From: Loripinus fragilis
Taxonomy: Eukaryota > Mollusca > Bivalvia > Lucinida > Lucinidae
Length of the DNA stretch: 64,000 bases
Assembly: GCA_964019695.1 (NCBI GenBank)
Contig: OZ026530.1
Location: forward strand, 45,617,716-45,681,715
Reading direction: 5' to 3'
Below, one piece after another: positions 33,876-44,956 of this stretch. The notes beneath the pieces were generated by a model. The model was not told where the DNA came from, did not search any database, and saw only the letters and a list, made by a program, of their open reading frames with translations. How positions within the stretch are numbered: the first letter of the stretch is position 1; each line of letters begins with the position of its first letter. A program made the translations under genes and the position numbers.

Positions 33876-35679
33876 TCAGTTTCCATGAAATTTCTTGGTG
33901 GCCTAAAGTATCAAGCATCTATAACAGTTATGGTCAGTTATATACTCGACAGAAAAAGAAATGCAAGAAGCAACATTTTGTTAAATGTAAGAAATCCATT
34001 ATAAATTTTATCTTGAGTTGAATTACCAGACCAATATTGTTTTATCTGCCTCTAAATAGTGTTTTTGTTTTGTTTTTTTGTTTTTTGAAAGATAATTAAG
34101 AAAAAGCATCAAGACAGTGCTGTACATTGAAAGATGTAAGGTTTGATGTGGGTTTTGCTGCATGTATAAGAATTGCTGTAGGAGATACACTTCAGACTTA
34201 AAGCTTTCTTGTTTTAATCTGATCTTGAAAATAGCTGGAATCTCTGTATTGCAAAGTAAACTCAGTTTTAAAGCTTCAAAAGTAGAATGTAACTGTGTCC
34301 TGACTATGATGCACAGTAATTTTCATTAAAATGCTTTCTGTGGATTCAGGGATATATTATCTTGAAGTTGGTGTTAGTTGTGCATAAATGAGGCACAGAG
34401 CTATTCCCCTTCATTAGCATTTTCCAATGAGTGAAGCTTCTTTCATGCATTTGCTTGACCACATGTTCCATACATCAATGTTGCCTGTCATATTGTTAAA
34501 TCATTATTGAACACCAGATTTATACAAAATACCCATTTTGTAAAAAAAAAATATGTGATTCTTTTTTCTGCTGAGTATATATACTGACCCACACTTCCAA
34601 CGCAAAATGTTTCAAGAATGTAACTTTAATTAATACACGAGGTCTTGTTGTAATCAATGTACCGTTCAGGGGTTATGGCAGACTTTCACCCAATCAGGTT
34701 ATGATTAAAAGGGAGTGATTGACTGATGAAGTTCTACTTTCGTTTTCATTAATAAGTGATTTAATTTTTGATAAAATTGCATTACAATGGATAAACCAAT
34801 ATATATGTTAGATTCAAAGTTCAGTTTGACTTTTGCGTTAGAAGTGTGGTTCAGTATATAATACTGACAAGGTATAAGGCATATAACAGACAGAAATATG
34901 TATTGCTCAAACTATAAAACAAAAGTCATTCATTGTAGTAAAATGACTTGTTTGTGTTGTTAACTGAAATACACTGAGTATGTTATATTTACAAATCTTT
35001 AAATACAGTCTAGCATTCAACCAATACTTTGATGTTATTTTGTTTGATTGTAGTTCACATGTAAGCTCTAGAGTCTTAATCAAGAGACATTGCATTTTAA
35101 GAATGAAAAAGTATTAATACACAGAGAAACCCCAAGTTTTTCTTTCAACACTAACTAAAATAAATTTATGTATTTACTTTAAATTTTTACATTTTGCAAA
35201 ATGTAAAACAGTACAAGAACAATTTCAACAATGATTTTCTGATGTAACACAAAATTAAGAACATTGTGGTTGATTTACATCTACCATGAGGTTTCTGGTC
35301 AGTTTAGTCACTCTAAATGTAGCATTTACTTACTTTCAATTACCTTAGCAGTTATTCACAATCCATAAATGAGTCAATACTGATCTGGGTTTAAAGTATG
35401 TTTCATATATTTCTGTATGTTTCATTCTGTTTTAATCAATGTTTCTGTTAAAATTTCCTCCATACCATCTTCTTCAGCGGTCCAAAGATTGTATATAATA
35501 AGTAAAAACAGCTGTTGTATCTTTCTTCAAACCAATTTCAGAGAGCTTCTTACATCATCATGTCTAATTTCAATCATTTAAACTGTGTGTCTTAATTTTT
35601 ATCTGTCATTTGCTATTAGTATTCTTCAGCACATCTGAATGTGATAAAACACTAGAAATAATATACAGTTCATACAGTT
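33876..35679. other. AT-rich spacer, nothing recognised
   Basis: No ORF above 62 codons, no tandem or inverted repeat of note. A T-rich TGTTTTGTTTTTTTG tract is at 34068-34085. Confidence 0.45.
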
Positions 35680-36520
35680 GATTATAACAGCTCCACTGTG
35701 GTTATACCCTAGCATCTTTAAAGACAGTTCATCTTTTCAAATGTGGAAAAATACTAGCATTGGTATTTTTTTTATATAGATGTGCAGTTTATCTGTTCAA
35801 CTGTGGTTTTTTCAACCATCAAAAAATGCTAGCAATGATGTTGTAATCCAATATTGACACATCATGTGTTCAAATGAGGTAAAATGCGAACGAATTGTCT
35901 ATTCATCTGTTTAACTATGGTAAAATGCTAGCAGTGAAGTGTTCTCTTTATAGACAGTTCATATAGACATTTCATCTGTTCAACTATGGTTAAATGTTAA
36001 CATTGAATTGTTCTTTTTATTGTAGTCCATCTGTTCAACTATGGTTAAATGCTAGCAATTAATTGTTCTCTTTATAGACAGTTCATATGTTCAACTTTGG
36101 TAAAATGCTAGCATTGAATTGTTCTCTTGATAGACAATTGATCTGTTCAACTATGGTAAAATAGTAGCAATAAATTGTTCTCTTTATATATAGTTTATCT
36201 GTTCAACTATGGTAAAATGCTGCAGTTCATCTATTCAACTATGGTAAAATGACAGCATTGAATTGTTCTCTTTATAGACAGTTCATCTGTGGTAAAAAAT
36301 TTGCAGTTCATCTGTTCAACTATGGTATAATGCTAGCATTGAATTGTTCTCTTTATATTTATAGACAGTTCATCTGTTAACACTATGTTGTTCTCTTTAT
36401 TGCTGTTCATCTGTTCAACTATGGTAAAATGCTAGCATTGAATTGTTTTCTTTATTGCAGTTCATCTCTTCAACTGAAGTAAAACGCTAGCAATGATGCT
36501 GTTCTCTTTATAGACCGCCT
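35680..36520. repeat. Degenerate minisatellite, ~56-bp unit, ~13 copies
   Basis: The unit is CAGTTCATCTGTTCAACTAT, then GGTAAAATGCTAGCATTGAA, then TTGTTCTCTTTATAGA. Copies vary by internal deletion and point change, with the most regular stretch at 35.97-36.47 kb. Confidence 0.85.
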
Positions 36521-36721
36521 TTCACCCAGTTGATCAGTAGTTATGTAAAGTGCAGCAATAATGTTGGATATAGTCTAGTAGTTTGCTGAAGTTTTTCTGA
36601 TGTTCTTATCTGAGTGTTACAACAGAACATTATTATTGAGCTGACTTTCAATCTTTGTTCATTTCAGCATGTCATATACATATAAGTGTATTTTAGCGTT
36701 AACTATTTTGCAAGGTATTTT

Positions 36722-36905
36722 AGGGAGTGCAGTGGCTCAGTGGTAGAGTGCTTGACGCGGGTTCGAGCTTCACCTGCATCACTGCGTTGTCTCCTTGAGT
36801 AAGACACATTAATCCTAGCTTGGTACTGGCTTCAAACCAGGAAGACCCATCCCTACATAACTGAAAGATTGTTGATGAGACGTAAAGAATCAAATCAAGC
36901 AAGTG
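36722..36905 (+). mobile_element. SINE S1 with Pol III A and B boxes
   Basis: A box TGGCTCAGTGG at 36733-36743 and B-box-like GGTTCGAGC at 36760-36768 define a tRNA-derived head. The body carries AAGACACATTAATCCTAGC and TTGGTACTGG, and the tail GACGTAAAGAATCAAATCAA. The A-B distance is only ~17 nt because ~20 bp present in the 33.7-kb copy are deleted, so Pol III activity of this copy is doubtful. GTATTTT at both flanks may be the TSD. Confidence 0.85.
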
Positions 36906-37441
36906 AGTATTTTGCTATTAAGCTTACATTTACTTAGAACCAAAACAAATCCCAATGTTTTTCTTAAGACCCTATATCCGAATCTCAGTGGGTGTGTTGG
37001 TTGTGGTCAAACTAACAGGTATTAATTCATACACCCTAAAGTTGCAATAAATTTGTAGATACAAAAAATCACGTGAGCTGCCATAGTCACAGGAAATAGT
37101 TACAAACCATTAGAAGAGAAAAAGTATGCCTATATTTACTTTTCTATGTTTACAGATACACTTAAAAAATATGACAATAGTGTAGTATAGCACATGCCAT
37201 TGGTAGCTAATGAAACAGACCTATGTATTAGAAGCACTGCTCTTTACGGTATGTAATAGATGATTGCTCAGTTTTCCAGTCTATGTTAGAACCATATCTA
37301 ATTTTATCAAAGCTCTGGTCAGTGAGGACCATTATTTTGCAGGCTTGGTAATATTGCATGATTTTTTGTTGTCTGTTGATTTTTTTCAAAATCACCTTAT
37401 CTGAAAAATTCTTTCAGGAATACCATTAGGGTGTCAAACCC
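36906..37441. other. Spacer, nothing recognised
   Basis: No feature beyond AT-rich background. Confidence 0.4.
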
Positions 37442-38555
37442 TTTGGATCCAGATTAGGTCCGACATTTTGACGGACCTAATGTGGGTCCAAACTGTTTGC
37501 AGAGTTATCAGTAGATGACAAAATCGCCCTTATTGTGCAAAGAGTTTAATAATTTGGCAAAAATGAGTACTAACATGTACAAGGCGTAATAAATTTATAG
37601 ACTTTTTTGCACTCTAAATTTACAAGTTAATCACAGTTACTAGTAATTCAGTCATCAGCTGATAACTAGGCACACAAGATAAAAGGGCAGAAGGTTGGAT
37701 GGGCAATAAAGCAATATGCTTCTTCAGACATAATAATAAGACACGCAAAATGCATTTGTTTACCTAACAGCACTCAAAAAGGGAAATGCCTTGACCATTC
37801 TGAGTGCAGTAGAGTATAAAATACATTTGTAACTTAAATTGTCTTTAATAAGCATACATTAATTAGCTATGATGGCACTCAGAAGTGCCAAATTTATAAC
37901 CATTCTGAGTAAAATACATCAGTATCTTATGATACATACTAGATGTATTAACCCTTAAAGCGCCAAGAAAAAAATGTATCTGAAAATGTCATCTGCTGAA
38001 GTCGTCTTCTGCAAATAAATGCCTTACAATACCGACGAATCAAGTATAGAAGCAAACAGCGTGGACCCAGAACAGCCTGCTCCTATGGGAGCAGTCTGAT
38101 CTGGGTCCACACTGTTTGCTATAGAGGCTTCTTAAACATTTCAGCAGACGAGAAAAGCATACGAATTTTGTTGCGGTTGGCGCATTAAGGGTTAATTTAC
38201 CTTACTGCACTCAGAAATGCTAAATACATAACCACACTGAATGTTTTCGGTTTAAAAATACAGTACCTGAAGATGAATTCAAAGGCTTACTAATGTTCAA
38301 CATTCAAAATGCTTTGTTCTTACTTAGACATGCCAACTATGGCGACCATTCTGAGTGCATTTAGGTAGCAATAAAAAACATCATATTGCAATTCAAAATA
38401 TAATATTAACCCTTGTGTAAGTATTTTATCCCTTATCCTGTTAGCCTGCAGCATTCCAGATGGAAACGTGACCTTTGCAATCTGAGTGGGAAAACAGTGT
38501 GGATCCTGATCAGATGCCTGTCAGAAGCCAGCTGATCTGGATCTACATAGCATTC
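37442..38555. repeat. Cluster of GATCTGGGTCCA foldback hairpins (family Q)
   Basis: Three imperfect palindromes: TTTGGATCCAGATTAGGTCC with its inverse (37442-37492), GTGGACCCAGA...TCTGGGTCCAC (about 38059-38112), and GTGGATCCTGATCAG...CTGATCTGGATCTAC (38498-38547). Most are followed by ACTGTTTGC. Relatives occur near 49335, 53717, 59900 and 60246. Spacer sequence between them is otherwise unassigned. Confidence 0.7.
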
Positions 38556-38639
38556 AAAAAAAGTTAAATCTGGGTTCAGTAGGACAACAGCTAAAACATA
38601 AAATGCATTTGCAAAATTTACTGCACTCAGAAAAGCTTA

Positions 38640-38815
38640 TTCATCAGGCCTCCACATAAGAGTGCATTTTGGAAAACTATTTTCTTTATTTCTCATCCAA
38701 AACATATGTTGTGGGTACTCAAAAGAATCGTCTCAAGGAAACGGTTCTTTTGAGCATCCAAAAGACATGCTTAAATTGATGGGTAAGAAAAATTTATAAT
38801 TTTACAGTAATAAAA
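38640..38815. repeat. Family H hairpin repeat
   Basis: TCAAAAGAATCGTCTCAAGG and its inverse (38718-38754) form a 35-bp near-palindrome. The ~170-bp context (CTCATCCAAAACATATGTTG before, CATGCTTAAATTGATGGGTA after) recurs at 62.51-62.77 kb, so the palindrome is part of a dispersed repeat. Confidence 0.75.
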
Positions 38816-39059
38816 TTCCCTTATCTGGATCTATAATTCACTGAAGTTCTTGACCATTCTGTATGAATGAAATATAAAATACAATACCTTAAAAAATGTA
38901 TGCAAAAAGCACTAAATAATTTATTGCATTCAGAAATGTCAAAATTGATCATTCTATGGTATCTTAAAATGAGGCACACACTCCCTTGTTCCCATAAAAT
39001 AAGCTGGCTTCTTCCCTTGTTCCCATTTTCTGTTGGCATTTTTTCTAAAATCTTCCTGT

Positions 39060-39230
39060 CTTACATTAAGACTTCTGAGTATTAGTATTCGTCAACTTGT
39101 AATATAATACCTATGGTTCCAACTGGAGGCACTGAGCAAGTCTACCCTAGCTCTAAGTTAATGCCCTGGAATTCTACATGTATTTGGATTATGTTAAATT
39201 ATAAAAAATATTCTGCCTCCTTCCATCTAA
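39060..39230 (-). pseudogene. Helitron helicase-linker relic
   Basis: Resembles 41686-41860 of the Rep-helicase gene (ACTTCTGAGTA, ATAATACCT, CAACTGGAGGCACTGAGCAA, TATTTGGATT, ATTCTGC) in the same orientation but with indels and stops. It is a decayed internal fragment of a related Helitron in the 3' flank of the intact one. Confidence 0.75.
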
Positions 39231-39571
39231 ATATGTGCATGTGGTTTAAGTATATTCTATGATTGTTGACATTTAGTATAATTTTGGACTCAATGGTATC
39301 AAAGTGTAGAGGTATATGGTGAGTTAAGGTTCAGCACTTTGGTGATATTTCTGTACTTTTTTGTGTGCAGTGTTCTTCATCTGATGTTTTATATCTGGGT
39401 TAGATATAGTTCTCTGTTTCTTTCCATGTTTTCCCACATTTAACTTATTCATTTGAGGACTCATTTCATACACTAAAAGACGAAAAATGAAGAGGCAGGA
39501 AACATAAATTTAATGAATATACTTGTTTTGAGTCTGACGATACTTAAAGTATACACATGGAAACTAGTACA
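39231..39571. other. 3' flank of the Helentron
   Basis: AT-rich sequence without a recognised hairpin-CTRR or other terminus. The 3' end of the element could not be placed. Confidence 0.35.
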
Positions 39572-42500
39572 TTATGATTCTACAGCACAATATATGAGTT
39601 TATGATCTGTCCAGTAAGCGTTAATGATATCACACAAACCATTGCAATTTGAAAACACCAAATCTAATATTGATCCAGAGTCATGAGTAGACTGATGAAT
39701 GTGCTGCTTGCAGCTAAACAATCTTTCAATGAAATCAATACAACGCGAAGAATCAACAGATATATTGAAGTCTCCAAGTAAGACAAATTTTGCCTTCAGA
39801 TCAATGAGTGGTCTAAGATGACAGCTAATATCCTTTTTAAAAGCACTATGGGAGCTTTTTGGATATTTGTACAATATAGCAACTTGAAAATATCCTTTCT
39901 GGCCACTGACCAAAGAAGCTGCAATGAACTCAAAGGAAGAACAGCATATTTTTACTAGTTTCTGAACTTCAATACATGTCTTAACATACAGAGCCAGCCC
40001 ATGATGCGGTCTATGTACAGTTTCTGGGCTACCAGTTTCATCTAGTCTTATGAGTTCAAATCCTTTCAAAGTAAAATCTGCATCTTCATCTCTTTGACAT
40101 AGCCTTGTTTCCGCAAAACCAATTACATCAGCTGCTAACACATTTGGTTCAGCTTCAATTTCCTTCAGATGTTTATGCAAAGATCTTGCATTATTGAACG
40201 CTGTTTTGATTTTGCAAGGGTCAATTTTATACAAAGGTACATAACAAAGTTCCAAAGATGCTTCAGTTCGAAGTCTTTCCATTTCTAAGGTTACTCGCTC
40301 ATCTAATGCATAAGCAGCTTGATTAAGATTCAATATATATAAATCATCCAATTTCTTTACTCTGCTTAAAGCAACATAATGAATATGTGGAACTTTTCTT
40401 GTTGTTTTCTGTGATAAATCTACAACAACTTTGTCAACTGTGGCCCCTTGCGCTTTGTGAACAGTTTTAGCTGCAGCTGGTTTCAAAGGGAATTGTATCC
40501 TCTGATAAGTTTTGTAATTGTATATGAAAGTACGTTCAACATCAAAAACTGGAGTCCAGTCTCTCTCGATATTGGCATTATAAAAACCTCTATTAAAGAA
40601 ACGTTCTCTTGTTGATCTGCCAATTCGAGAATGATCAAACAAAACCCAAATAATACTAGGACGATTTGTTCCTTCCATTCTGTACTCAATGAGCTTCACA
40701 ATTCCAGTAGAACCATTTGTCAAGCCATCTTCTACATCTACATTTACTGTCATAACATAAATCATCCCAACAGCTACTGTCAACAATTTCATCAAATTGC
40801 CAGTCTTTGAGAAATCATCTGGAAGGGATTTAACAAGATTGTCACATTTTTTAGCAGATATGTTTGCTGAAACTACAGTATCATGGCATGGTATCACAAC
40901 TTTCTCTCCTGACATTTCCGTCAAAATCTCATTATTGTGTTTGTCAACACCTGCATTTTCTGCAAACAAATGAAGAAGATCCTTTTGATAGTCCTTAGAC
41001 TCAGGGGAAACTAGCCGTGTCTGCAATGTGTCCTGATCTTCCTCAGATAATTCATTCAAGCGAAGTCGATTTAATAGATGAGCAAACTGAAGATCATCCT
41101 TTTGTCTCATGATATCTACTAGTTCGTACAATTTGAAAAGATCTTTCCATAAATTTCGAGCTAACGAAGATGATCCCTTGTCCAAGTCAAGAAATATCCA
41201 AGAACCAGTTACTGGTTTTAGCTGATACAGATCACCAACAGCAATTACACTTAAACCACCAAAATCTGCTGTAGTTCCAGTCAACTGTTGCAATCTAGTA
41301 TTTATAAAGTTCAGAGTCTGACTGCTTACTGTGGATATTTCATCAATAATGATTACTTTTAGATGTCTGTACTTTATTCTAAATGTGTTCAACTCATCAG
41401 CTGATAAATGATCTGAGCCTTGAAATATTTTCTTGTGAAAGGCTGAACAAATAGTTTGTCCACTTATATTGAAAGCAGCAAAGCCCATATAAGCACAAAG
41501 CAGGATTCTTATATCATCAGGATTTTCTCCTTCTTTCAAATTCAATGTCCTGTACAAGCTTTGATAAAGTGCTCTTATGACTACAGATTTACCAACACCT
41601 GCACCACCTGATAAAAAGGCATAAATTGGCTCGTCTTTGCATTTTATCCAATGCACTATGTGATTAAAAAATTCCCTCTGTCTAATATTCAGACTTCTGA
41701 GTAGTTGTAAGTATTCCTCATCTGGTAGCATAATACCTGTGGTTTCAACTGGAGGCACTGAGCAAGTGGACTGCAGCTCTATACCAATGTCATAATGTCT
41801 ATGCTCCAGCACTCTATTTGGATTGAAGTATACAAAATTTTCTGCTTCAGTGTCTCCTTCTTCTTCAGCCTCCCTGTTTTCTTGTTCTGTATTTGGTGTT
41901 ATTTGATCATATGAATTTTCCTCAGCTTCTGCTGCTTGCCTTGCTATTTCAAGCTCATCAACATGATGTTCATACTCATTGCTTTTAGCTTCCAGCGATG
42001 TTTTGGTGGAATTATAGTGAGCTTCATAAGTATCAAAAGTGCTTAAAAGATCTTTTGCTTCATTTCGCCAAGGCATAAAGAGCATAAGTTTCTCTCTGAA
42101 GTAATTTTCAGGGTCTTTTTTCTTGTTATATCTTACATAACGTATAACTTTTGGGACTTTTCTGCTCTTGTATACCGTTCCAGCCTTTGTTTTAAACAAG
42201 AAATCTGAACTGATAGGGTCACATACAATCTTTTCTCCCTTCTGTATGTCATCATTTTCATCACTAGAGCTATTTTCACTGGCATCATCATCATTTTTCA
42301 CTTCCATTTCGGTGGCCAATTTATTCACCTTAGGATAAATAACATCCACTTTGGATACATAATCAGCCAAACAGAGTTTTTGAAGTTGTCTTGGTCTTTT
42401 AGAATACCGCTGGATAATATTGTCAGATTCAATGTCTGTTGATTCAGCAGGCAAATCATCCAAGGAAGATTTTGGCTTTAACAAAAACACTCTTTCTTCT

Positions 42501-44956
42501 GGCGTAGAGGTATTTACAAAGACTACATCTCTTGTGGACTTTGTCAAAGGAATTTGCAAGGATAGATAAACAGCTTCTTGCGCACTAACCTCAACGCTGT
42601 TTGAAAAGACATTTCCTATATGTCTGACCTGTTTCTTAAGATCAAGGTTTCCTTTCCTAGCCTCTTTTGCTGCTGCATCAAGCTGAGCACTCATTCCTCT
42701 TTGGGACTTGCTTATATAACCAACAATATATGTTGCACATCCATACGGTTCTAAGACAATTTGCATATCTAAATTTGCTTTCCAGGCACGAAGCATATTT
42801 TCATTGAACAGATTAATTCTCATTTCCTGTGGTTTTCGTTTCAGAAATACTTTTGGAGCTCTCAGTGAGCTACGGATACACCTAACGTAATCTTCAAAAT
42901 CCATTTTTGCAATTTTGTTCAAAAAATCATCAAATGACATCTCCACATTCTCTTTAAACTCATTCATATCTTTCTGAAGCTCTGCACCTTTCTTTTTATA
43001 CTTTTCAACATCCTCTTCAAGAGGATACAGCAACATTGTTCTTGGTAGAGGTGGCAATGGGAATCCAAATCTACATATGGGTTTGCCTTTTTTTCTGCAA
43101 GTTCTTGAGTGTTTGTGTGTTTGCAATTTCACTAATTCTGAAGTGTCATTCTTTTCTGCACTACAAGTAAGATACTGGTCAACAAACTGGACAATTTCAT
43201 CTTCTGAATTAGAATCTAATGTTGGTGCACCTTCAACCCAAACAAGCATGTGGATATGTGGAGAGCGACGCTGTTGAAACTCAACTCTATAAAAGTAATC
43301 TCTGACTTTTCCAATAGGTTCACACTTACTTTTAAGAACTGTACTTAAGAACTCATGTACCCTATGGTCGAAGTACCTTGAACATGTCACTGGATCTCTC
43401 TGAACAAGTTTAGTTTTCTCTTGCCATGTCATATTCTCAATATCTGTATCTGTCAATACTGCATCCTCATTAAGTTTTGCCAACATTTTTAAAAGATCAG
43501 TCCATCTTGTGTCAGCTGCTGACAATGATATGAACCAAGTGGGCAAAGAGAGCTGTCTAATCATTGCAAAAATATCTTTTTTTCTTGCTTCCAGATATGG
43601 AGGTGAATTTCTAAGCTGACGGAATATGTAATAACCTTCATCTAGGTTAACAAGTTTGTCCAAATAAGCAGGATTTCTAGCTTCAGTTGCTGTTATTTTC
43701 TTTCCTTTGTTTTTACATCGCCTTAAAGCTAGATTCACTTTGTCACTGATTTGTTTCATTTGTAGCTTTTTATGTTTGAAAAAAATATTTGGCACTGATT
43801 GTGCAGCCCTTCTGTCAACACTTCTTAATTCCCATTTGACAATATCACTATAATGAACAGGAACTGATCTTTGATCATTACTGAGTGGTTTTTGGCCACA
43901 AAATATTGAGGGGAAACACAAATATTCTGCATCTTTATCTTGATATAGGCTAAGAGGATGTTGTCCTTCTCCAGGAGCAAAGGTATATACCTTATCATAT
44001 TTGCTTTCTATATTAGCATCATCAACTAAAGTATCTACATTTCCAACCTGTTCATTAGCATCTATCTCACTGTAACCATCATCAGATTCACAATTATCTG
44101 TTTCAGTCCTGTCATTTTGTACTGAAATATTCTCATTTTGATTTTGTCCATGAGCCAGACATCCAACATCATCCAGTGCCTTCGAATGGTCAGCTGACTT
44201 TTCTAAAAATTCTCTTACATTTTCATCTGAACTCTCAGTAACCTCCTGAAACCAGTTGTTAGCAACATTTATACCCGAGTTTTTATATAGATCACTGTTA
44301 TGAAAGAGCCACTGCAATGCAGTCAAAACTTTGAGTGGCCTCACATTTTCTTTAAAGTCTACTTTCTTGTATGTCAATTTCTTTTTGAGCTGTATGGCGA
44401 CTGTAAAGTTTTCATCCATAGGTCTTGGAAGACAGCTGACAGTAGGCTGAATATCGACTGGTACATTAATAACATTTCCTTTTAGAGAGTACTGGCCTCC
44501 ACGGGGGAGTTCTCTAATTTGCATAAAAGGTATACGTAGAGCTATTAATCTTTCTTCTAGCTGATGTAAATGAAGCTCCTCAGGTTTTTCTGGCCATTTC
44601 ATTCCATTGGCTACAGAGAGTTTGGGAACTTTGCCATCTCTTATGGAACCTAAACATGTGTGACAGACCCACTCTTCCTGATTAACAGATAATAATTTTG
44701 TGCAGTACAGTCTAATATCTCTTGCTGAGATGTTGATGTTTTTTATCATGGAAACACTTTTTCTAAACCATGTCTGGTGACAGCAAGTACAAACAAAAAT
44801 AGGTCCAACAGTAATACTTGAATGAAAATCTTTGATGCATTCATTAATATCTTTAAACTCTCTTCTGTCAGAGTTTTTACTTGACCCACAGTCTTGTGAA
44901 TAAACTTCATTAGGTTTATGTTTATTTATTGGGTACATCCGGCTTGAACATTTCAT
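39572..44956 (-). CDS. Helentron/Helitron2 Rep-helicase-endonuclease
   Basis: The 1794-aa protein would catalyse rolling-circle-type transposition. Order: Cys-rich N-terminus of DUF6570 type (CTCCHQTW and CHTCLG, about 50-200); Helitron-like Rep with HUH motif HIHM (567-570) and two tyrosines in YIVGYISK (Y743, Y747); acidic linker (about 880-1080); PIF1-family helicase with Walker A GGAGVGKS (1117-1124) and Walker B IIIDE near 1200; C-terminal endonuclease/exonuclease/phosphatase domain from NNARSLHKHL (about 1587) with GDFNIS (about 1725), SILDLVF and TDHKLIY (about 1785). A C-terminal EEP domain is the mark of Helentrons. All catalytic motifs seen are intact and the frame is unbroken. The Met at 44956 is inside the end of the upstream ORF, so the native start may differ. 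Confidence 0.93.
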   Translation of the reverse strand: MKCSSRMYPINKHKPNEVYSQDCGSSKNSDRREFKDINECIKDFHSSITVGPIFVCTCCHQTWFRKSVSMIKNINISARDIRLYCTKLLSVNQEEWVCHTCLGSIRDGKVPKLSVANGMKWPEKPEELHLHQLEERLIALRIPFMQIRELPRGGQYSLKGNVINVPVDIQPTVSCLPRPMDENFTVAIQLKKKLTYKKVDFKENVRPLKVLTALQWLFHNSDLYKNSGINVANNWFQEVTESSDENVREFLEKSADHSKALDDVGCLAHGQNQNENISVQNDRTETDNCESDDGYSEIDANEQVGNVDTLVDDANIESKYDKVYTFAPGEGQHPLSLYQDKDAEYLCFPSIFCGQKPLSNDQRSVPVHYSDIVKWELRSVDRRAAQSVPNIFFKHKKLQMKQISDKVNLALRRCKNKGKKITATEARNPAYLDKLVNLDEGYYIFRQLRNSPPYLEARKKDIFAMIRQLSLPTWFISLSAADTRWTDLLKMLAKLNEDAVLTDTDIENMTWQEKTKLVQRDPVTCSRYFDHRVHEFLSTVLKSKCEPIGKVRDYFYRVEFQQRRSPHIHMLVWVEGAPTLDSNSEDEIVQFVDQYLTCSAEKNDTSELVKLQTHKHSRTCRKKGKPICRFGFPLPPLPRTMLLYPLEEDVEKYKKKGAELQKDMNEFKENVEMSFDDFLNKIAKMDFEDYVRCIRSSLRAPKVFLKRKPQEMRINLFNENMLRAWKANLDMQIVLEPYGCATYIVGYISKSQRGMSAQLDAAAKEARKGNLDLKKQVRHIGNVFSNSVEVSAQEAVYLSLQIPLTKSTRDVVFVNTSTPEERVFLLKPKSSLDDLPAESTDIESDNIIQRYSKRPRQLQKLCLADYVSKVDVIYPKVNKLATEMEVKNDDDASENSSSDENDDIQKGEKIVCDPISSDFLFKTKAGTVYKSRKVPKVIRYVRYNKKKDPENYFREKLMLFMPWRNEAKDLLSTFDTYEAHYNSTKTSLEAKSNEYEHHVDELEIARQAAEAEENSYDQITPNTEQENREAEEEGDTEAENFVYFNPNRVLEHRHYDIGIELQSTCSVPPVETTGIMLPDEEYLQLLRSLNIRQREFFNHIVHWIKCKDEPIYAFLSGGAGVGKSVVIRALYQSLYRTLNLKEGENPDDIRILLCAYMGFAAFNISGQTICSAFHKKIFQGSDHLSADELNTFRIKYRHLKVIIIDEISTVSSQTLNFINTRLQQLTGTTADFGGLSVIAVGDLYQLKPVTGSWIFLDLDKGSSSLARNLWKDLFKLYELVDIMRQKDDLQFAHLLNRLRLNELSEEDQDTLQTRLVSPESKDYQKDLLHLFAENAGVDKHNNEILTEMSGEKVVIPCHDTVVSANISAKKCDNLVKSLPDDFSKTGNLMKLLTVAVGMIYVMTVNVDVEDGLTNGSTGIVKLIEYRMEGTNRPSIIWVLFDHSRIGRSTRERFFNRGFYNANIERDWTPVFDVERTFIYNYKTYQRIQFPLKPAAAKTVHKAQGATVDKVVVDLSQKTTRKVPHIHYVALSRVKKLDDLYILNLNQAAYALDERVTLEMERLRTEASLELCYVPLYKIDPCKIKTAFNNARSLHKHLKEIEAEPNVLAADVIGFAETRLCQRDEDADFTLKGFELIRLDETGSPETVHRPHHGLALYVKTCIEVQKLVKICCSSFEFIAASLVSGQKGYFQVAILYKYPKSSHSAFKKDISCHLRPLIDLKAKFVLLGDFNISVDSSRCIDFIERLFSCKQHIHQSTHDSGSILDLVFSNCNGLCDIINAYWTDHKLIYCAVES

